The notes beneath the pieces are model-generated. The model searched no databases, was not told the DNA's origin, and saw only the letters and a list, made by a program, of their open reading frames with translations. A stretch of 64,000 bases of DNA from Tetrahymena thermophila SB210 (lineage: Eukaryota; Ciliophora; Oligohymenophorea; Hymenostomatida; Tetrahymenidae), in contig NW_002476484.1 in the NCBI RefSeq assembly GCF_000189635.1, forward strand, positions 682,001-746,000, given 5' to 3'. Both the position numbers and the translations under genes were made by a program. Position 1 is the first letter of the stretch. Each line of letters begins with the position of its first letter. Shown one piece after another: positions 24,801-36,512 of this stretch.

Positions 24801-25622
24801 CAAAAATACTGGTTGGGTTGTGGAATGCATGCAGGATTAAGTAAGTGACTGAATTCATTCATACTCCATTCATATTTGAACGTAAAAAAATGATAAAAAA
24901 AGGAAGTAAGCCTGGGGGGGGAGAGAGTGAAGCGTTTGTTTGATCATTTAGAGCTATAAATTAAAAATTTTACCTGTCAAGATCACACTTGTTTCCGACT
25001 AAGAAAAGTGGAAGATTTCTTCTTTGGAAGCTAATAAAGTAGTTTTCAATTTTTTGTATAGATTTACGGTCTTATTTTTACATTAAAAAAAGAAATTAAA
25101 ATAAATCTAGAAAATGCTTTTCATAAATGCATCCAACAAGTTTAACTAGCACTAAATCAATCAATATATTTATAAAAGAAATATTCTTACCACTTAAATC
25201 AACTAAGACTACAACTCCCTTCACGTTTTCAATAGTTTTAATAAAATTTGAATAGGTTCTGAAATCACCCCTATTGACCCAATATCTCACTGAGAAAGTA
25301 ACATCTTAATTCAGTTAATACTTTCTTTTCATCATGCTTATTCTACTACTTCCTCCCTTTTATAATTAAAACAATCGATCAATACAATTTCTACTTGATT
25401 CAGCCTTCTTCGCCTCTTCCCTTCTCCATTTATTAGAGAGTGGCAATTAGAGGAGAAAAAAATAAAATCAAATATTTGATTTATTATTAATCAAATGTTA
25501 ATTAATACTTATTGCAAGCTTTCTTAGGGAGATAAACTAGCAAGAAAGTCCCTCAATGTTTTTTTCCCTGTTTTTGTGTTTCCTAATATGATTATATCGT
25601 ATTATATCAGAGCTTCGCTCAT
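21873..25622 (-). CDS. Divergent Rab-like small GTPase with C-terminal extension; hosts a 2.6-kb intron
   Basis: Four exons give about 290 residues. Exon 1 (start 25622) encodes MSEALIQYDIIILGNTKTGK, a P-loop in which the residue after the invariant Lys is Lys, then Thr. Exon 2 encodes VTFSVRYWVNRGDFRTYSN and KGVVVLVDLS; the usual WDTAG (G3) has become WVNRG, losing the Asp. Exon 3 (25070-24974) carries LPLFLVGNKCDLDR (G4 intact). Exon 4 (from 22386) continues EVSSKEMMNIAQRFNAQYYE and VSLLTGE (G5), with splice phase joining Arg exactly, and then adds about 125 Gln/Ser-rich residues ending FNPQQIDVLN with TGA at 21873. No C-terminal cysteine is present, so prenylation is unlikely. Intron 3 is 22387-24973 (2587 nt). 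The closest subfamily cannot be assigned; altered G1 and G3 suggest weak or absent GTP hydrolysis. Confidence 0.82.
22711..22995. ncRNA. Candidate structured non-coding RNA nested in the GTPase intron (family unassigned)
   Basis: About 285 nt that are far richer in G+C than the surrounding intron, with no ORF on either strand. Foldable elements on the + strand: end pairing of ATCCCCC (22712-22718) with AGGGGG(A) (about 22968-22974); a 5-bp TTGG-loop hairpin AGTAC/GTACT (22727-22740); a 17-bp hairpin 22810-22855 (GTTAGAGAG with CTTTCTAAC, then CTGTTTTG with CAAAACTAG, 9-nt loop); a hairpin 22866-22889 (ATCTCGG with GCTGAGAT); and possible long-range TTCGGT (22753-22758) with ACCGAA (22923-22928). 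Paired termini and compact stems suggest a Pol III-type or processed RNA. I could not match it to SRP, RNase P/MRP, telomerase, U1-U6 or 5S RNA; strand is undecided. Confidence 0.5.
23615..23833. repeat. Minisatellite, about 8 degenerate copies of a 26-36 nt unit
   Basis: Repeats of AATAAGTAATAATTATTATC plus CTTCTT lie head-to-tail inside the long GTPase intron. One copy (about 23697-23735) carries an insertion with CAGCTGAG...CAGCC of different composition. Confidence 0.85.
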
Positions 25623-27466
25623 AGTATTCAGATCTAAGAATTAAAAGTTTCTTATTATTTTCTGGGTTATGTATCCTCAATTTTGATAATTCTCTATACG
25701 CTATGCCTTTTTTTGTATATTAATTTATTTATAATATTTTGCTTAACTTTTTTGCTTTTAAATTAATCAAATCAAACAAGTCTTTTCTGTCTATCTTTTG
25801 CTCTTTGTTAATTATTATTTGCTTTTGAACTTGATTTTAAAGCTTGCAATCTTAATAATTAATTTACATTCGATATTTTAAACACTTGATAAGTTACTAG
25901 TAATTTAATGATTAATAGCTTTTTAATGAATAAGTAAGAAAATAAGGGAAGAAAAAAAAAAATTTGAAATCATCAAATGCTTTCTTTGCTGATAGATTAG
26001 ACGAGGGAAAAATAGTGAAAATTAAATAAACATTATAATCACACACACAAAATACATAGTCATTATTAAGGGATTTTTTTCCAACTTTTCTCTACATATA
26101 TTCATAAATCATATTTACTAACTTTTATTGAATTATGAAATTAACTCTCTCAAACCTATTTTTTGCTTACTCGCTTAAAGCCATAAAATAAAAACTTTTC
26201 AAATATTTTGCTATTACTTCATATTCAAATCATAGTTTTCTTGTTTTGTTATAGTGTGCGCTATTATAATCTGCATTTTTAAATTTGATCTATCTCCATC
26301 ATTGTAAAAGTGCTGCTTCAACTTAATAAATTAGTGATAAATCTTTACAAATAAAATAGGTTTGCAAAATGAAGTTGTTAAAAATAAGTTAAGCTAAGAA
26401 TGCATAATTTTTTGAATAAAATTTATTTTTTTTGGCTCAAAATTGCAAATTGTTGAATATAATTTAAAGAATTTATAATAATATTTCGCTATTATATTCA
26501 AAATATCAGTATAAATAAATAATATAAATACCATATTTTGCTTATTGAAAAACTAATTAAATTGATTATTAGAATAAAACTCCTTTTTTGATGATGACTT
26601 CTTAAATTTTCTTAAACCCTCATAAGATATTCGTAAAGTCACGTGTTGGTATCATTTAATAATTAAAATTTATTGTTTTTTTAGCTAAACCAGAGAGATA
26701 TTTTTAGATTTGCTACTCCCCTCAAAAATATCTATTAAAAGATGAATTAAACATTATTAAAAGAAATTCGAAAAGTTAGATAGATTGCGTGTCTTCTAAA
26801 TTAAAAATTCAAGTGAAGACCAGTTATTTGCAAAAACGAACAAACAACTCTCTCAGCTAATTCATAAAAGAAATAAATATGACATTATTCTCTATTTAAT
26901 TTAATAAATATTAGAACTTTAAATAAAATAACAGAAAATAAAAACTAAAATTATTCAAGTAAAATAACTTTTTTTTAAATTGGTAGGAAAAAAAATTTTT
27001 AACAACTCAAATATAAAAAATTTATTACTTTTTAGAAAGCAAATTTGAATAAATTGGCTCAAGTAGATTGAAATAATAAAATTTTCTAAATAGTTTTTAT
27101 AGTTAACTAAGGTCATAACTCTTCATTAAACAATTATTCAAAATTATAAAATTATGTATAACAACATTGTGAAAAATTGATTAATTAATTAATTAAATAA
27201 TTTAAAATTTGATCATTAACGCATTTATTTTATTTTTTTGGATAAATAATACGTAACTAAATAATCTTAATTATGTTCGAGTTGAACTTACCTGAATTAC
27301 TGGTTTCAAATAGGTTATGCCTGTTTAAAATAATTTTCAATCATAAAAATAACTTATTTAATTCATACATAGCATACATATAAAAATATTCAAGTGTAAT
27401 ATATATTTTCTTATAAAAAATAAACCATGTTTTATTTAAGATTACATATAAATTTATTGGTTACTT
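25623..27466. other. intergenic; left edge of the tandem duplication near 26480
   Basis: Upstream region of the divergent GTPase gene, then 3' flank of the first B-box/SPRY gene. From about 26480 on it is nearly identical to 32673-33668. No gene was seen. Confidence 0.5.
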
Positions 27467-28813
27467 TCACTCTTCTACAATAAATTAGATTGAAGATTCT
27501 TCAGAAAGCATAAAGCAAGGAGTATAGACAATATCCTCTTGAGGCGAAAAGGGTAACTCTTATGTTTCAAAGCATTAGCTCTTAAAGACGACCTTGTTAT
27601 CACATGGTATCACTGTAAGAATTGTATCCTTTCCATAATGTGTTCTAATATACTATTTGTGCTAAGAAGGGGAGAAAGAGGAATAAGAGAAACCAGATGT
27701 TGAAAGCATAGCATATCCGCATGAAGGTTAGTAGCTCTAAACTTCATATCTATAACATCTTTTGACATGAATATCACGAGCACAAATACCAATCGAAACG
27801 TAACCTTAGAGAACTTTAACTTTAAAGGGTTATCCAAAAACATCATCGTCAATAGGAGCATCAATCAAACCAATAAGGTTATCACCAGGTTATGTTCTGC
27901 TAAAAATTAGGCTGTTAGCTTCTTATTTCATTTCTAAAGGAATAAAGAACTTGCTGTTTTTAATTGCCTCTGCAATTTTAAGCATGAAACAGTTTGGATT
28001 CTTAGATTTATTGAGAGCATCAAGCTTATATAGATCGATTTCTGGTTTAGTAAAGTTTTCTATAGGTTTTTAGTACTTCAAATTGGTGTTAAAGTTAATC
28101 AACTTTTGAAGTTATGATGTTTAGCTCTTAATTTGTTCTTTCAATATTTCTACTTTCTTGATTTCTTTTTGACTAAGTTCTGATAAATAAGAGAGTTCAT
28201 CTTCACTCCTTAAAACGCCATCTATTTTTTCTTTAATTTCACTCACTTTATCTTAAATAGACTAAAATCCTTCTAATTTATTCGACATGCTAACGCAACA
28301 CTCTAAGTATGATTTAATTTCATTTTATCTACTCTTTTGAGAATCAAAGTACTCTTTTACTTGATTGAGGAGGGTTTATGTGCCTTAATGATTGGCATTT
28401 CTTAAAATATTTTAGATTTCTTCTAATTTAGAAATAGTTCTTATCTTAGTCTGAGCCTCTATTAGTCCGTAGTAGTTCTTTAATGTCTCTTCTCTTTTTG
28501 CTTCAACAAATTGTAATAAAGAAGAAGATAGCTCATCGTAGAAGCTATTAATTTTTTCAAGAGTTCCATTCTGAACAATATCAAACTTGATGTAAGGTAG
28601 CAAAATCTTCTCTTAGTCAGCGAATTAAATAAGTTTCTAGTGCTGAGAAAAGGAATTACTTATTAAAGTTCCAATAGAAACAAGGCTAAGTTCATGAGTT
28701 TCTGACTATTCTTAAACACAAATTTCACAAAGAAGACGAGGTTTTCCTTTTATTTCTCTAAGATTAACAAACAAATATTCGTAGTCTTTATGATCAATAC
28801 ACATATTACTCAT
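27467..28813 (-). CDS. B-box-like zinc finger, coiled-coil, SPRY-like protein (family I, copy 1)
   Basis: One uninterrupted code-6 frame of 448 residues. N-terminal residues 1-50 hold a B-box-like metal site: CIDH, later LLCEIC and ETH, although the middle cysteine of a classic B-box is not evident. Residues about 90-270 are Leu/Lys/Glu/Gln-rich and probably coiled coil (KVEILKEQIKSQTSQLQKLI). The C-terminal 180 residues look like a SPRY/B30.2 fold: LIGLIDAPIDDDVFG, GYVSIGICARDI, SCGYAMLSTSGFSYSS, CDNKVVFKSQCF, ending FIVEE. Such TRIM-like architecture often marks ubiquitin-linked or scaffold proteins, but no RING is present, so function is unknown. It lies head-to-tail with a second-family B-box gene and is duplicated at 33669-35015 with the same length. 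Confidence 0.85.
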
Positions 28814-30470
28814 TGAATAAATTTCAGTTTATGATGTTGTTAAATTTTAAGCAATTAATTCGGATTTATTAATTATAAATTTTATTTCAAATAAATAGAC
28901 TAGTTTTTAATTTTTAATTTTATATAGAAAATTAGTCAACTTTTTAAAAAAATATCTTTAAAACATTCAGAAATCAAAATATTTCTAAAGTGTCTTGTTA
29001 GGTTTAATGGAAAGACAAAACTAATTAAATTAAATTATGGTCTTAAATGCAACTCTGATAAATAGAATGACTGACTCTGCTTACTCTAGAGAGCTAAAGT
29101 TATTTAGATAGATTATTCTAAAAAATATGTTTTTCCATCATTAAATTATATGTAAAAAATGTCAAACAAAAGTTTTACATGATATTCAATAAATAATTAA
29201 GTTAAAATATCTAAATACAATACAAAATTATAAGAAAATAGATAAAAATAACTAGTATGTATATTCTCAAAACAATTTTTATGTAAGAAATTTGAAAAAT
29301 GAAATGCAAAATATATTTGTTTGTTTACTTTTTTTTCTTTAATAGGCTAATAATAATTCTAATAATTTCTTTAATATTAATATTTTAAATCTGACCATAT
29401 TTTAGCTAAAAGATATCATTTATATTTTTTAACATACATACATACATACATATTTTAAAAAGTCTTACATTTAGGAGAACTTTTTTTTTAATATTCAATT
29501 TTTAAAGTAATTTTTAGCTTTAATAATTCTAAAAATATTTTTTTTTACTATTAAATATAAAATCTTTTGTTAATTTTAGCTGTTTCTTTTATGTAAAATC
29601 AATGGCATAAATATGATTTATTAAACTTTAAAGCCAATACATTTCAAATAATTTAAACAGGTTTATAAAAGATTTATTCATGAAATAGCAAAAGAAAATC
29701 ACAATGAATAATAAAATTTGTAATTATCTTTTCTAAAAAGATAAAAAGAGTAATTAATATTCTAAAGAAATTTAGATAATAACTTATTTTTTAAGTTTAA
29801 AATAAATAATTTTTGTATTTTTTGACTGAATAGAATATAGATGAAAAACATCCTTTTCTTGAATCTTAAATATAAAATTAAATCATTCAATTAACATAGT
29901 AATTTGTAAAAGCAAAGATATTTTATAGATTAAATTCTAATTTAAAAGACAATAATTTTCTTTTTAATATTTATTGTATTTGTTTAGTTAGAATAATAAA
30001 AATACTAAATTAATTTGATTATTAAATAACATTATTTATCTACTAATTTGATTTAAAGAGCAAATATGGGAAATTTAATAAATTTTTGATGTAGACAAAC
30101 TATTTAATTTAATCTATTTTCTTTATTATAAATATCCTAATTATTTCTTTAATATCTTATAGAAAGATTATCATTTCAATAAATTAATAGAGAAAAGTGT
30201 CTTATAGCTAACTTTAATTTAATCATTATTTTTATAATTTAGTCTTGTTTATTTATTGCTTTTGTGTGACCAAAAAGTATCTAATCATTATTAATAAATG
30301 CTAATATTTGATTTACAAATAGATCAATATTCTTTAATTAGGAAATATTAGTCTGTGTTTTAAAAAATTACATTTACTATTCACATTTATTCATACAAAA
30401 AGTAGGCAAATTTTTATAAATTTATTGACAGATTTCGGATAAAATAAATTTACATTATACTTTTTACAAT
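28814..30470. other. intergenic, duplicated spacer (unit 1)
   Basis: AT-rich spacer between two same-strand B-box/SPRY genes, matching 35016-36512 with many small indels. It contains a (CATA)n run near 29433. No gene was recognised. Confidence 0.55.
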
Positions 30471-31649
30471 TCATTAAATAAATTCGATTTGATCTTCTCC
30501 ATTCTAATACATAACGAAGCAAGGGCAATAAACTTTATTTTCATCATACGTAAATTTTTGGGAATAAATTCTATCAGGATTGCCTTCTACATAGTAATCA
30601 ATTTTGTTTTAATAAGGAGTGACAACAAGAATATCCCCATCACGGAAATAAACCTTGCTGTCTCCAAATATCTAACAATCTTCTTCTGATTAATAGCAAT
30701 CACCATTAGAAAAGCTAAACCATAACCCACTCTTTTTATCTATCAACTTTATATCACATTAATAATCTCTGCTTACGATGAGATCTCTTTCACAAAGACC
30801 AATTCCAACCCATCTACGTTTATGTACTTTTACCTTAAAGGAAGTTTTAAGCAGATCCTTAGTGATAGGGACATCAATAATACCAATGTAATTTCTCTAC
30901 ACTCCTTCAACCTTAGAGAAAGATTTTACTTCAGGGAGGTATTTAATGCAAGATGGTAAAAGGATTTCTTCGTTTTAAATACTATTTAGTATTTCAATTG
31001 TGATATTACTTTTTTTAAAAATTTGATTAGGAGAAAACTTATTAACAGCTTATTCAAACTTAAATACTATTTCTTTAACCTTCTAATCGATGTCTTCAAC
31101 GTAGGAAAATTTTTACTCCCAAGAATAGCAATCTTTAAGAAATTTCTCTACATTAGCATAGCTTTTATGGTACTCTGAGAAGAAATCATTAACTTCTTTA
31201 TCTAAATCAGCTTAATTACCACTAACGGAGGACTTAAAAAGTATCTAAACTACTTCTTCTATTTTAGATTATTTCAAAAGAGATGCATGAGTGCAGGCAG
31301 TGTTAGTACATTCTTCAACTTCTTATTTCATTCTCTATTAAATCAGAGCAATAATTTATTGCTAAAGTGATTCATAGAAGCCGATAATTTTAGAAACTCT
31401 CTCGTCAACATTTTGCATTTTTAGGCTAGGGGTAAACTATTTTTTAGGATCAGCAAAGCTAAGTAATTTGAATTGAGCAGATTATTCCATTTTATTCAAG
31501 GAGGAGAGAGAGACCATAGAGTGATTATGACTTTCATCCTATTCTGTTATGCACTCAGAGCATAAAAATCTATTTTTACTTGTGCAAGATTGAGCAACGC
31601 ACAAGAAAATACATTAATTTTCTTAATGAATCAAGCAATCAATTTTCAT
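30471..31649 (-). CDS. B-box zinc finger, coiled-coil, SPRY-like protein (family II, copy 1)
   Basis: One intact frame of 392 residues. The first 50 residues form a clear B-box: CLIH, a C..C pair in LCVAQSC, FLCSEC and DESHNH (C-x2-H ... C ... C-x2-C ... H-x-H). A helical, charged middle follows (residues about 80-220). The C-terminal domain resembles SPRY: NYIGIIDVPITKDLL, SFKVKVHKRRWVGIGLCERD, SGLWFSFSNGDCY, YFRDGDILVVTPYQNK, ending GEDQIEFIQ. It is related to family I by order and by the IGIID and VGIGLCERD blocks but is shorter and diverged, so an older duplication preceded the tandem one. Copy 2 lies at 36513-37691. Confidence 0.85.
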
Positions 31650-32039
31650 TTTGTTTTTTTTTTAGCAGAAATGTTTCTAAGATTTTTTGAGTTCTAGTTT
31701 TTATTTTAATTTCAATTTATTATTCTGGATTTTTTTGTTAAGGGTCAATTTAATTAAACTAAGATTTCTGATGAGTATGTTCTGTTAAATTTTATTTAGC
31801 ATATAAATGATTATTTTTTAGAAAAGATTGATTTATATTCTTTTTTAGTGTCTCTCTTTGATGATTACTATTAATGTTTTCTGATTTATTTATTTCTTTT
31901 TACTCAAAATTTTTTTGCTAATCTATTTAAGTAAATAATATTTTTCAAAACTAAATTTGAATATTATTTATTGAAATGTGCTTAAGTTAAAGTGTCGAAA
32001 ATAAATTTGTATTATTTTTATTAACTACTACTTTGAATT
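31650..32039. other. spacer between family II gene and CAPZB fragment
   Basis: Upstream of the family II gene. Near 31930 the sequence jumps relative to unit 2: about 800 bp carrying the last CAPZB exons in unit 2 (about 37975-38775) are absent here. Confidence 0.6.
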
Positions 32040-32515
32040 AACAAATTCTATTATTAAGTTTACTGATTTGGTTAAGGTTCCTGAAATATTAACTTTTCCT
32101 GCACTAATATCATTGATTTCCATTACTAAAATTACTGAGCTAGTACACTTATAAACAATTTTCTTTTTACTGGGATCAGTAATTTTAATATCAACAACAT
32201 TAATAGAATCCCATGTGCCTTTTTCAATATTATTGACTCTATCAACATCTATATAAGAATAAATAAATTAAGCACACTAAAATTAATTACTATTTAATGT
32301 ATTTAATTATAACTATTATTATAATAAACAATATAACTTTGCCTTTTTTAAAAACATATGCACATGCAAAACTACCATCGTCTTTGTCAAACAAATAAAT
32401 ATTTGATAAACCTCTTTGATAATATCTTATAAAAGTAAAGATTTTAACTTATTGATTAAATGTTTTAACCTACAAATAAATAGGCTTTAATCGAGACTCT
32501 GATTTCTAATTTTTA
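32040..32515 (-). pseudogene. Truncated CAPZB fragment (capping protein beta)
   Basis: Duplicate of the middle of the CAPZB gene at 38248-39880. The exon for NNIEKGTWDSINVVDIKITD...KVNISGTLTKS (about 32220-32040) and the exon for GLSNIYLFDKDDGSFACAYV (about 32420-32345) are still open and nearly identical to the intact gene. The first exon was never in the duplicated unit. Exon 2 (about 240 bp, present at 39330-39565) is deleted, and the terminal exons with the EDMEGMLRNDLDN and GKTK blocks are missing. There is no start codon in frame. It therefore cannot make a capping protein. Confidence 0.85.
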
Positions 32516-33668
32516 ACAAAGAGATTAATTATAATACGAAAATTAAACTCATCGCATTTTAATATTTTTAAGCAGTTTACTTTTAAAGCCAATTTTAATA
32601 AACAATGCTATACACAAATACATATAATTGCTAATCTATGTTTTAATCAAAATAATATGTAAAATAATTAAATGATATTTCGCTATGATATTCAAAATAT
32701 CAGAAAAAATAAATAATAAATTACCATATTTTTTCTTATTGAAAAACTAATTAAATTGACTATTAGAATAAAGCTCCTTTTTTGATGATGACTTCTTAAA
32801 TTTTCTTAAACCCATAAAAAATATTCGTAAAGTCTTGTTGGTATCATTTAATAATTAAAATTTATTGTTTTTTTAGCTAAACCAGAGAGATATTTTTAGA
32901 TTTGCTACTCCCCTCAAAAATATCTATTAAAAGATGAATTAAATATTATTAAAAGAAATTCGAAAAGTTAGATAGATTGAGTGTCTTCTAAATTAAAAAT
33001 TCAAGTGAAGACCAGTTATTTACAAAAACGAAAAAACAACTCTCACAGCTAATTCATTAAAGAAATAAATATGACATTATTCTCTATTAAATTTAATAAA
33101 TATTGGAACTTTAAATAAAATAACAGAAAATTAAACTAAAATTCTACAAATAAAATAAATTTTTTTAAATTTGTAGGAAAAAAAATTATAAAAACTCTTT
33201 TAAAAAAATTTATTACTTTTTAGAAAGCTAATTTGAAAAAATTCTCTCAAGCAAATTGAAATTATAAAATTTTCTAAATAGTTTTTATAGTTTACTAAGA
33301 TCAATCAATTATAACTCTTTCATTATACAATTATTAAAAATTATAAAATTATGTACAAAAACATTGTGAAAAATTAATTAATTAAATAATTTAAAATTTG
33401 ACATAAACGCATTTATTTTATTTTTTTGGATAAATAATACGTAACTAAATAATCTTAATTATATTCTAGTTGAACTTATCTGAATTGAATTATCGGTTTC
33501 AAATACGTTTCAATGATTTATGCATATTAAAAATAATTTTCAATCATAAAAATAACTTATTTAATTCATACATAGCATACAAAAAAAGATATTCTAGTGT
33601 AATATATATTTTTTGATTAAAATTAACCATGTTTTATTTAAGATTACATATATATTTATTGGTTACTT
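32516..33668. other. junction of the two duplication units and spacer
   Basis: The end of unit 1 (through about 32668) runs directly into the start of unit 2 (about 32673) with only short A/T microhomology. The rest is the duplicated 3' flank of the family I gene. No gene. Confidence 0.6.
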
Positions 33669-35015
33669 TCACTCATCTACAATAAATTCGATTGAAGATT
33701 CTTCAGAAAGCAAAAAGCAAGGAGTATAGACAATACCCTCTTGAGGAGAAAAGAGTAACTCAAATGTTTCAAAGCTATTGCACTAAAAGATGATCTTATT
33801 ATCACATGGTATCACTGTAAGAACTGCATCCTTTCCATAATGCTTTTTAATATACTATCTGTGATTAGAAGGATAGAAAGAAGAATAAGAGGTACCAGAT
33901 GTTGAAATCATAGCGTATCCACATGAAGGAAAGTAATTCTAATATTCAAATCTATAACATCTTTTGACCTGAATATCACGAGCACAAATACCAATCGCAG
34001 CGAAACCTTAGAGAATTTTAACTTTAAAGGGTTATCCAAAAACATCATCGTCTATAGGAACATCAATCAAACCAACAAGGTCATCACCAGGTTATGTTCT
34101 GCTAAAAATTAGGCTATTAGCTTCTTATTTCATTTCTAAAGGAATAAAGAACTTGCTGTTCTTAATTGCCTCTGCAATTTTAAGCATGAAATAGTTAGGG
34201 TTCTTAGATTTATTTAGGGCATCAAGCTTATATAGATCGATTTCTGGTTTAGCAAAGTTTTGTAAGGGTTTTTAGTACTTCAAATTGGTGTTCAAGTTAA
34301 TTAATTTTTGGAGTTATGATGTTTAGCTCTTAATTTGTTCTTTCAATATTTCTACTTTCTTGATTTCTTTTTGACTAAGTTCTGATAAATAAGAGAGCTC
34401 ATCTTCACTCCTTAAAACGCCATCTATTTTTTCTTTAATTTCACTCACTTTATTTGAAATAGATTAAAATCCTTCTAATTTATTCGACATGCTAACGCAA
34501 CACTCTAAGTATGATTTAATTTCATTTTATCTACTCTTTTGAGAATCAAAGTACTCCTTTACTTGATTGAGGAGGATTTATGTGTCTTCATGATTCTCAT
34601 TTCTTAAAATATTCTAGATTTCTTCTAATTTAGAAATAGTTCTTATCTTAGTCTGAGCCTCTATTAGTCCGTAGTAATTTTTCAATGTCTCTTCTCTTTT
34701 TGCTTCAACAAATTGTAATAAAGAAGAAGATAGCTCATCGTAGAAGCTATTAATTTTTTCAAGAGTTCCATTCTGAACAATATCAAACTTGATGTAAGGT
34801 AGCAAAATCTTCTCTTAGTCAGCAAATTAAATAAGTTTCTAGTGCTGAGAAAAAGAATTACTTACTAAAGTTCCAATAGAAACAAGGCTAAGTTCATGAG
34901 TTTCAGACTATTCTTAAGCACAAATTTCACAAAGAAGACGAGATTTTCCCTTTACTTCTCTAAGGTTAACAAACAAATATTCGTAATCTGTATGATCAAT
35001 ACACTTATAGCTCAT
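33669..35015 (-). CDS. B-box-like zinc finger, coiled-coil, SPRY-like protein (family I, copy 2)
   Basis: Paralogue of 27467-28813 with the same 448-residue length and no visible break. The N-terminus reads MSYKCIDHTDYEYLFVNLRE; residues 74-136 (LLPYIKFDIVQNGTLEKINS onward) are identical to copy 1. Differences are scattered, with several in the SPRY-like part, such as RDIQ for RDIH. Intact frames in both copies argue that both are functional or very young. The role is unknown beyond a probable protein-interaction scaffold. Confidence 0.85.
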
Positions 35016-36512
35016 AGAATAAATTTCAGTTTATTATATTGTTAAATTTTAAGCAATTAATTCGGATTTATTAATTATAAATTTTATTTCGAAAAAATAG
35101 ATGAGTTTTTAATTTTTAATTTTTTATAGAAAATAAGTCAAGATTTAAAAAAAATATCTTTAAAACTTTCAGAAATCATAATATTTCTAAAGTGTCTTGT
35201 TAGGTTTAATGGAAAGACAAAATTAATTAAATTAAATTATGGTCTTAAATGCCATTCTGATAAATAAAATTACTGACTCTGCTTACTCTAAAATAGTAAA
35301 AGTATTTAGTTAGAATATTCTAAAACTTATGTTTTTCAATCAAAAAATAATATATAAAAAATGTTAAACTAGAGTCTTTATGTGAGATTGAATAAATAAT
35401 TAAGTTAAAATATCTAAATAAAAGATATAATTATAAGAAAATAGATAAAAGTAATTATTTTTTTCTTTCTCAAAACAATTTTTATATAAAATATACATAT
35501 TTTAAAAATTCTTAGATCAAGGAGAAATTTTTTTATTTATTATTAAATTTTTTAAGTAATTTTTGGTAATTGTAATTCAAAAAATACTTTTTTTTATAAT
35601 TAATATATAATCTGCAGTAAATTTTATAAAATTTACCTTTCTTAGCTGTTTATTTTATGTAAAATCAATGTATAAATATAATTTCTTTTAGATATATTAT
35701 ACATTTAATCCTCATTATACCAAATAATTTAAACGGTATATAAAAGATTTATTCAAAAATAGTAAAAGAAAATCACAATGAAATATAAAAAATAAATTTA
35801 TCTTTTCTATATTGTGAAATTAATATTCTAAAGAAATTTCGAAAATAACTTGTTTTGTAAGTCTAAATAATTTTTTTTGTATTTTTTACTGTATGAAATA
35901 AAGATGAAATAACTAAAATATCCTCTATTTGAATCTTAAATATATAGAATTAAATCGCTCAATAAACATAGCAATTTATAAAAGTCAAATATTTTTTAAA
36001 TTAAAAACTATTTTAAAAGACAATCATTTTCTTTTTAATATTTATACTATTTGCTTAGAGTAAATTTGATTATTAAATAACATTATTTATCTACTAATTA
36101 AATTTTAAGATCAAATATGGGAAATTAAAAAAATTTTTAATATAGATAAACAAACTATTTAATTTTATCTATTTTTTCAAAATATAAATATCCTAATTAT
36201 TTCTTTAATATCTTATAGAAAAATTATCATTTTATTAAATTAATAGAGAAAGGTGTCTTATTTATTTCTAACTTTAATTTAATCATTATTTTTATAATTA
36301 AGACTTACTTATTGCTTTTTGCTACCAAAAAATATTAAATCATAATTAATAAATGCTTAGATTTAATGTACAAATAGATGGAATATTCTTTAATTAGGAA
36401 ATATTAACCTGAGTTTTAAAAAATTACATTTACTATTCACATTTATTCATATAAAAAGTAGACAAATTTTTATAAATTTATTGATAGATTTGAGAATAAA
36501 ATTAATTTAAAC
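35016..36512. other. intergenic, duplicated spacer (unit 2)
   Basis: Counterpart of 28814-30470, shorter by indels. AT-rich with no gene seen. Confidence 0.55.

Larger units (their letters stand above)
22387..24973 (-). other. 2587-nt intron of the divergent GTPase gene
   Basis: Donor GTAAAATTTT at 24973 and acceptor ATATATAG at 22387 join two GTPase exons with matching phase and sequence (NKCDLDR to EVSSKEMM). It is over ten times longer than other introns in this window. It contains a GC-rich foldable block (22711-22995), a mixed-composition stretch (23090-23480) and a minisatellite (23615-23833). A (GATG)n run lies near 22577 and (GATT)n near 23172. Confidence 0.8.
26480..32668. repeat. 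Segmental tandem duplication, unit 1 (about 6.2 kb)
   Basis: Holds the B-box/SPRY genes at 27467-28813 and 30471-31649 plus a CAPZB fragment. Its start (ATATTTCGCTATTATATTCA) and end (CAAAATAATATGTAAAATAA) recur at 32673 and about 39713. Coding parts are highly similar to unit 2; spacers have more indels. Confidence 0.9.
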
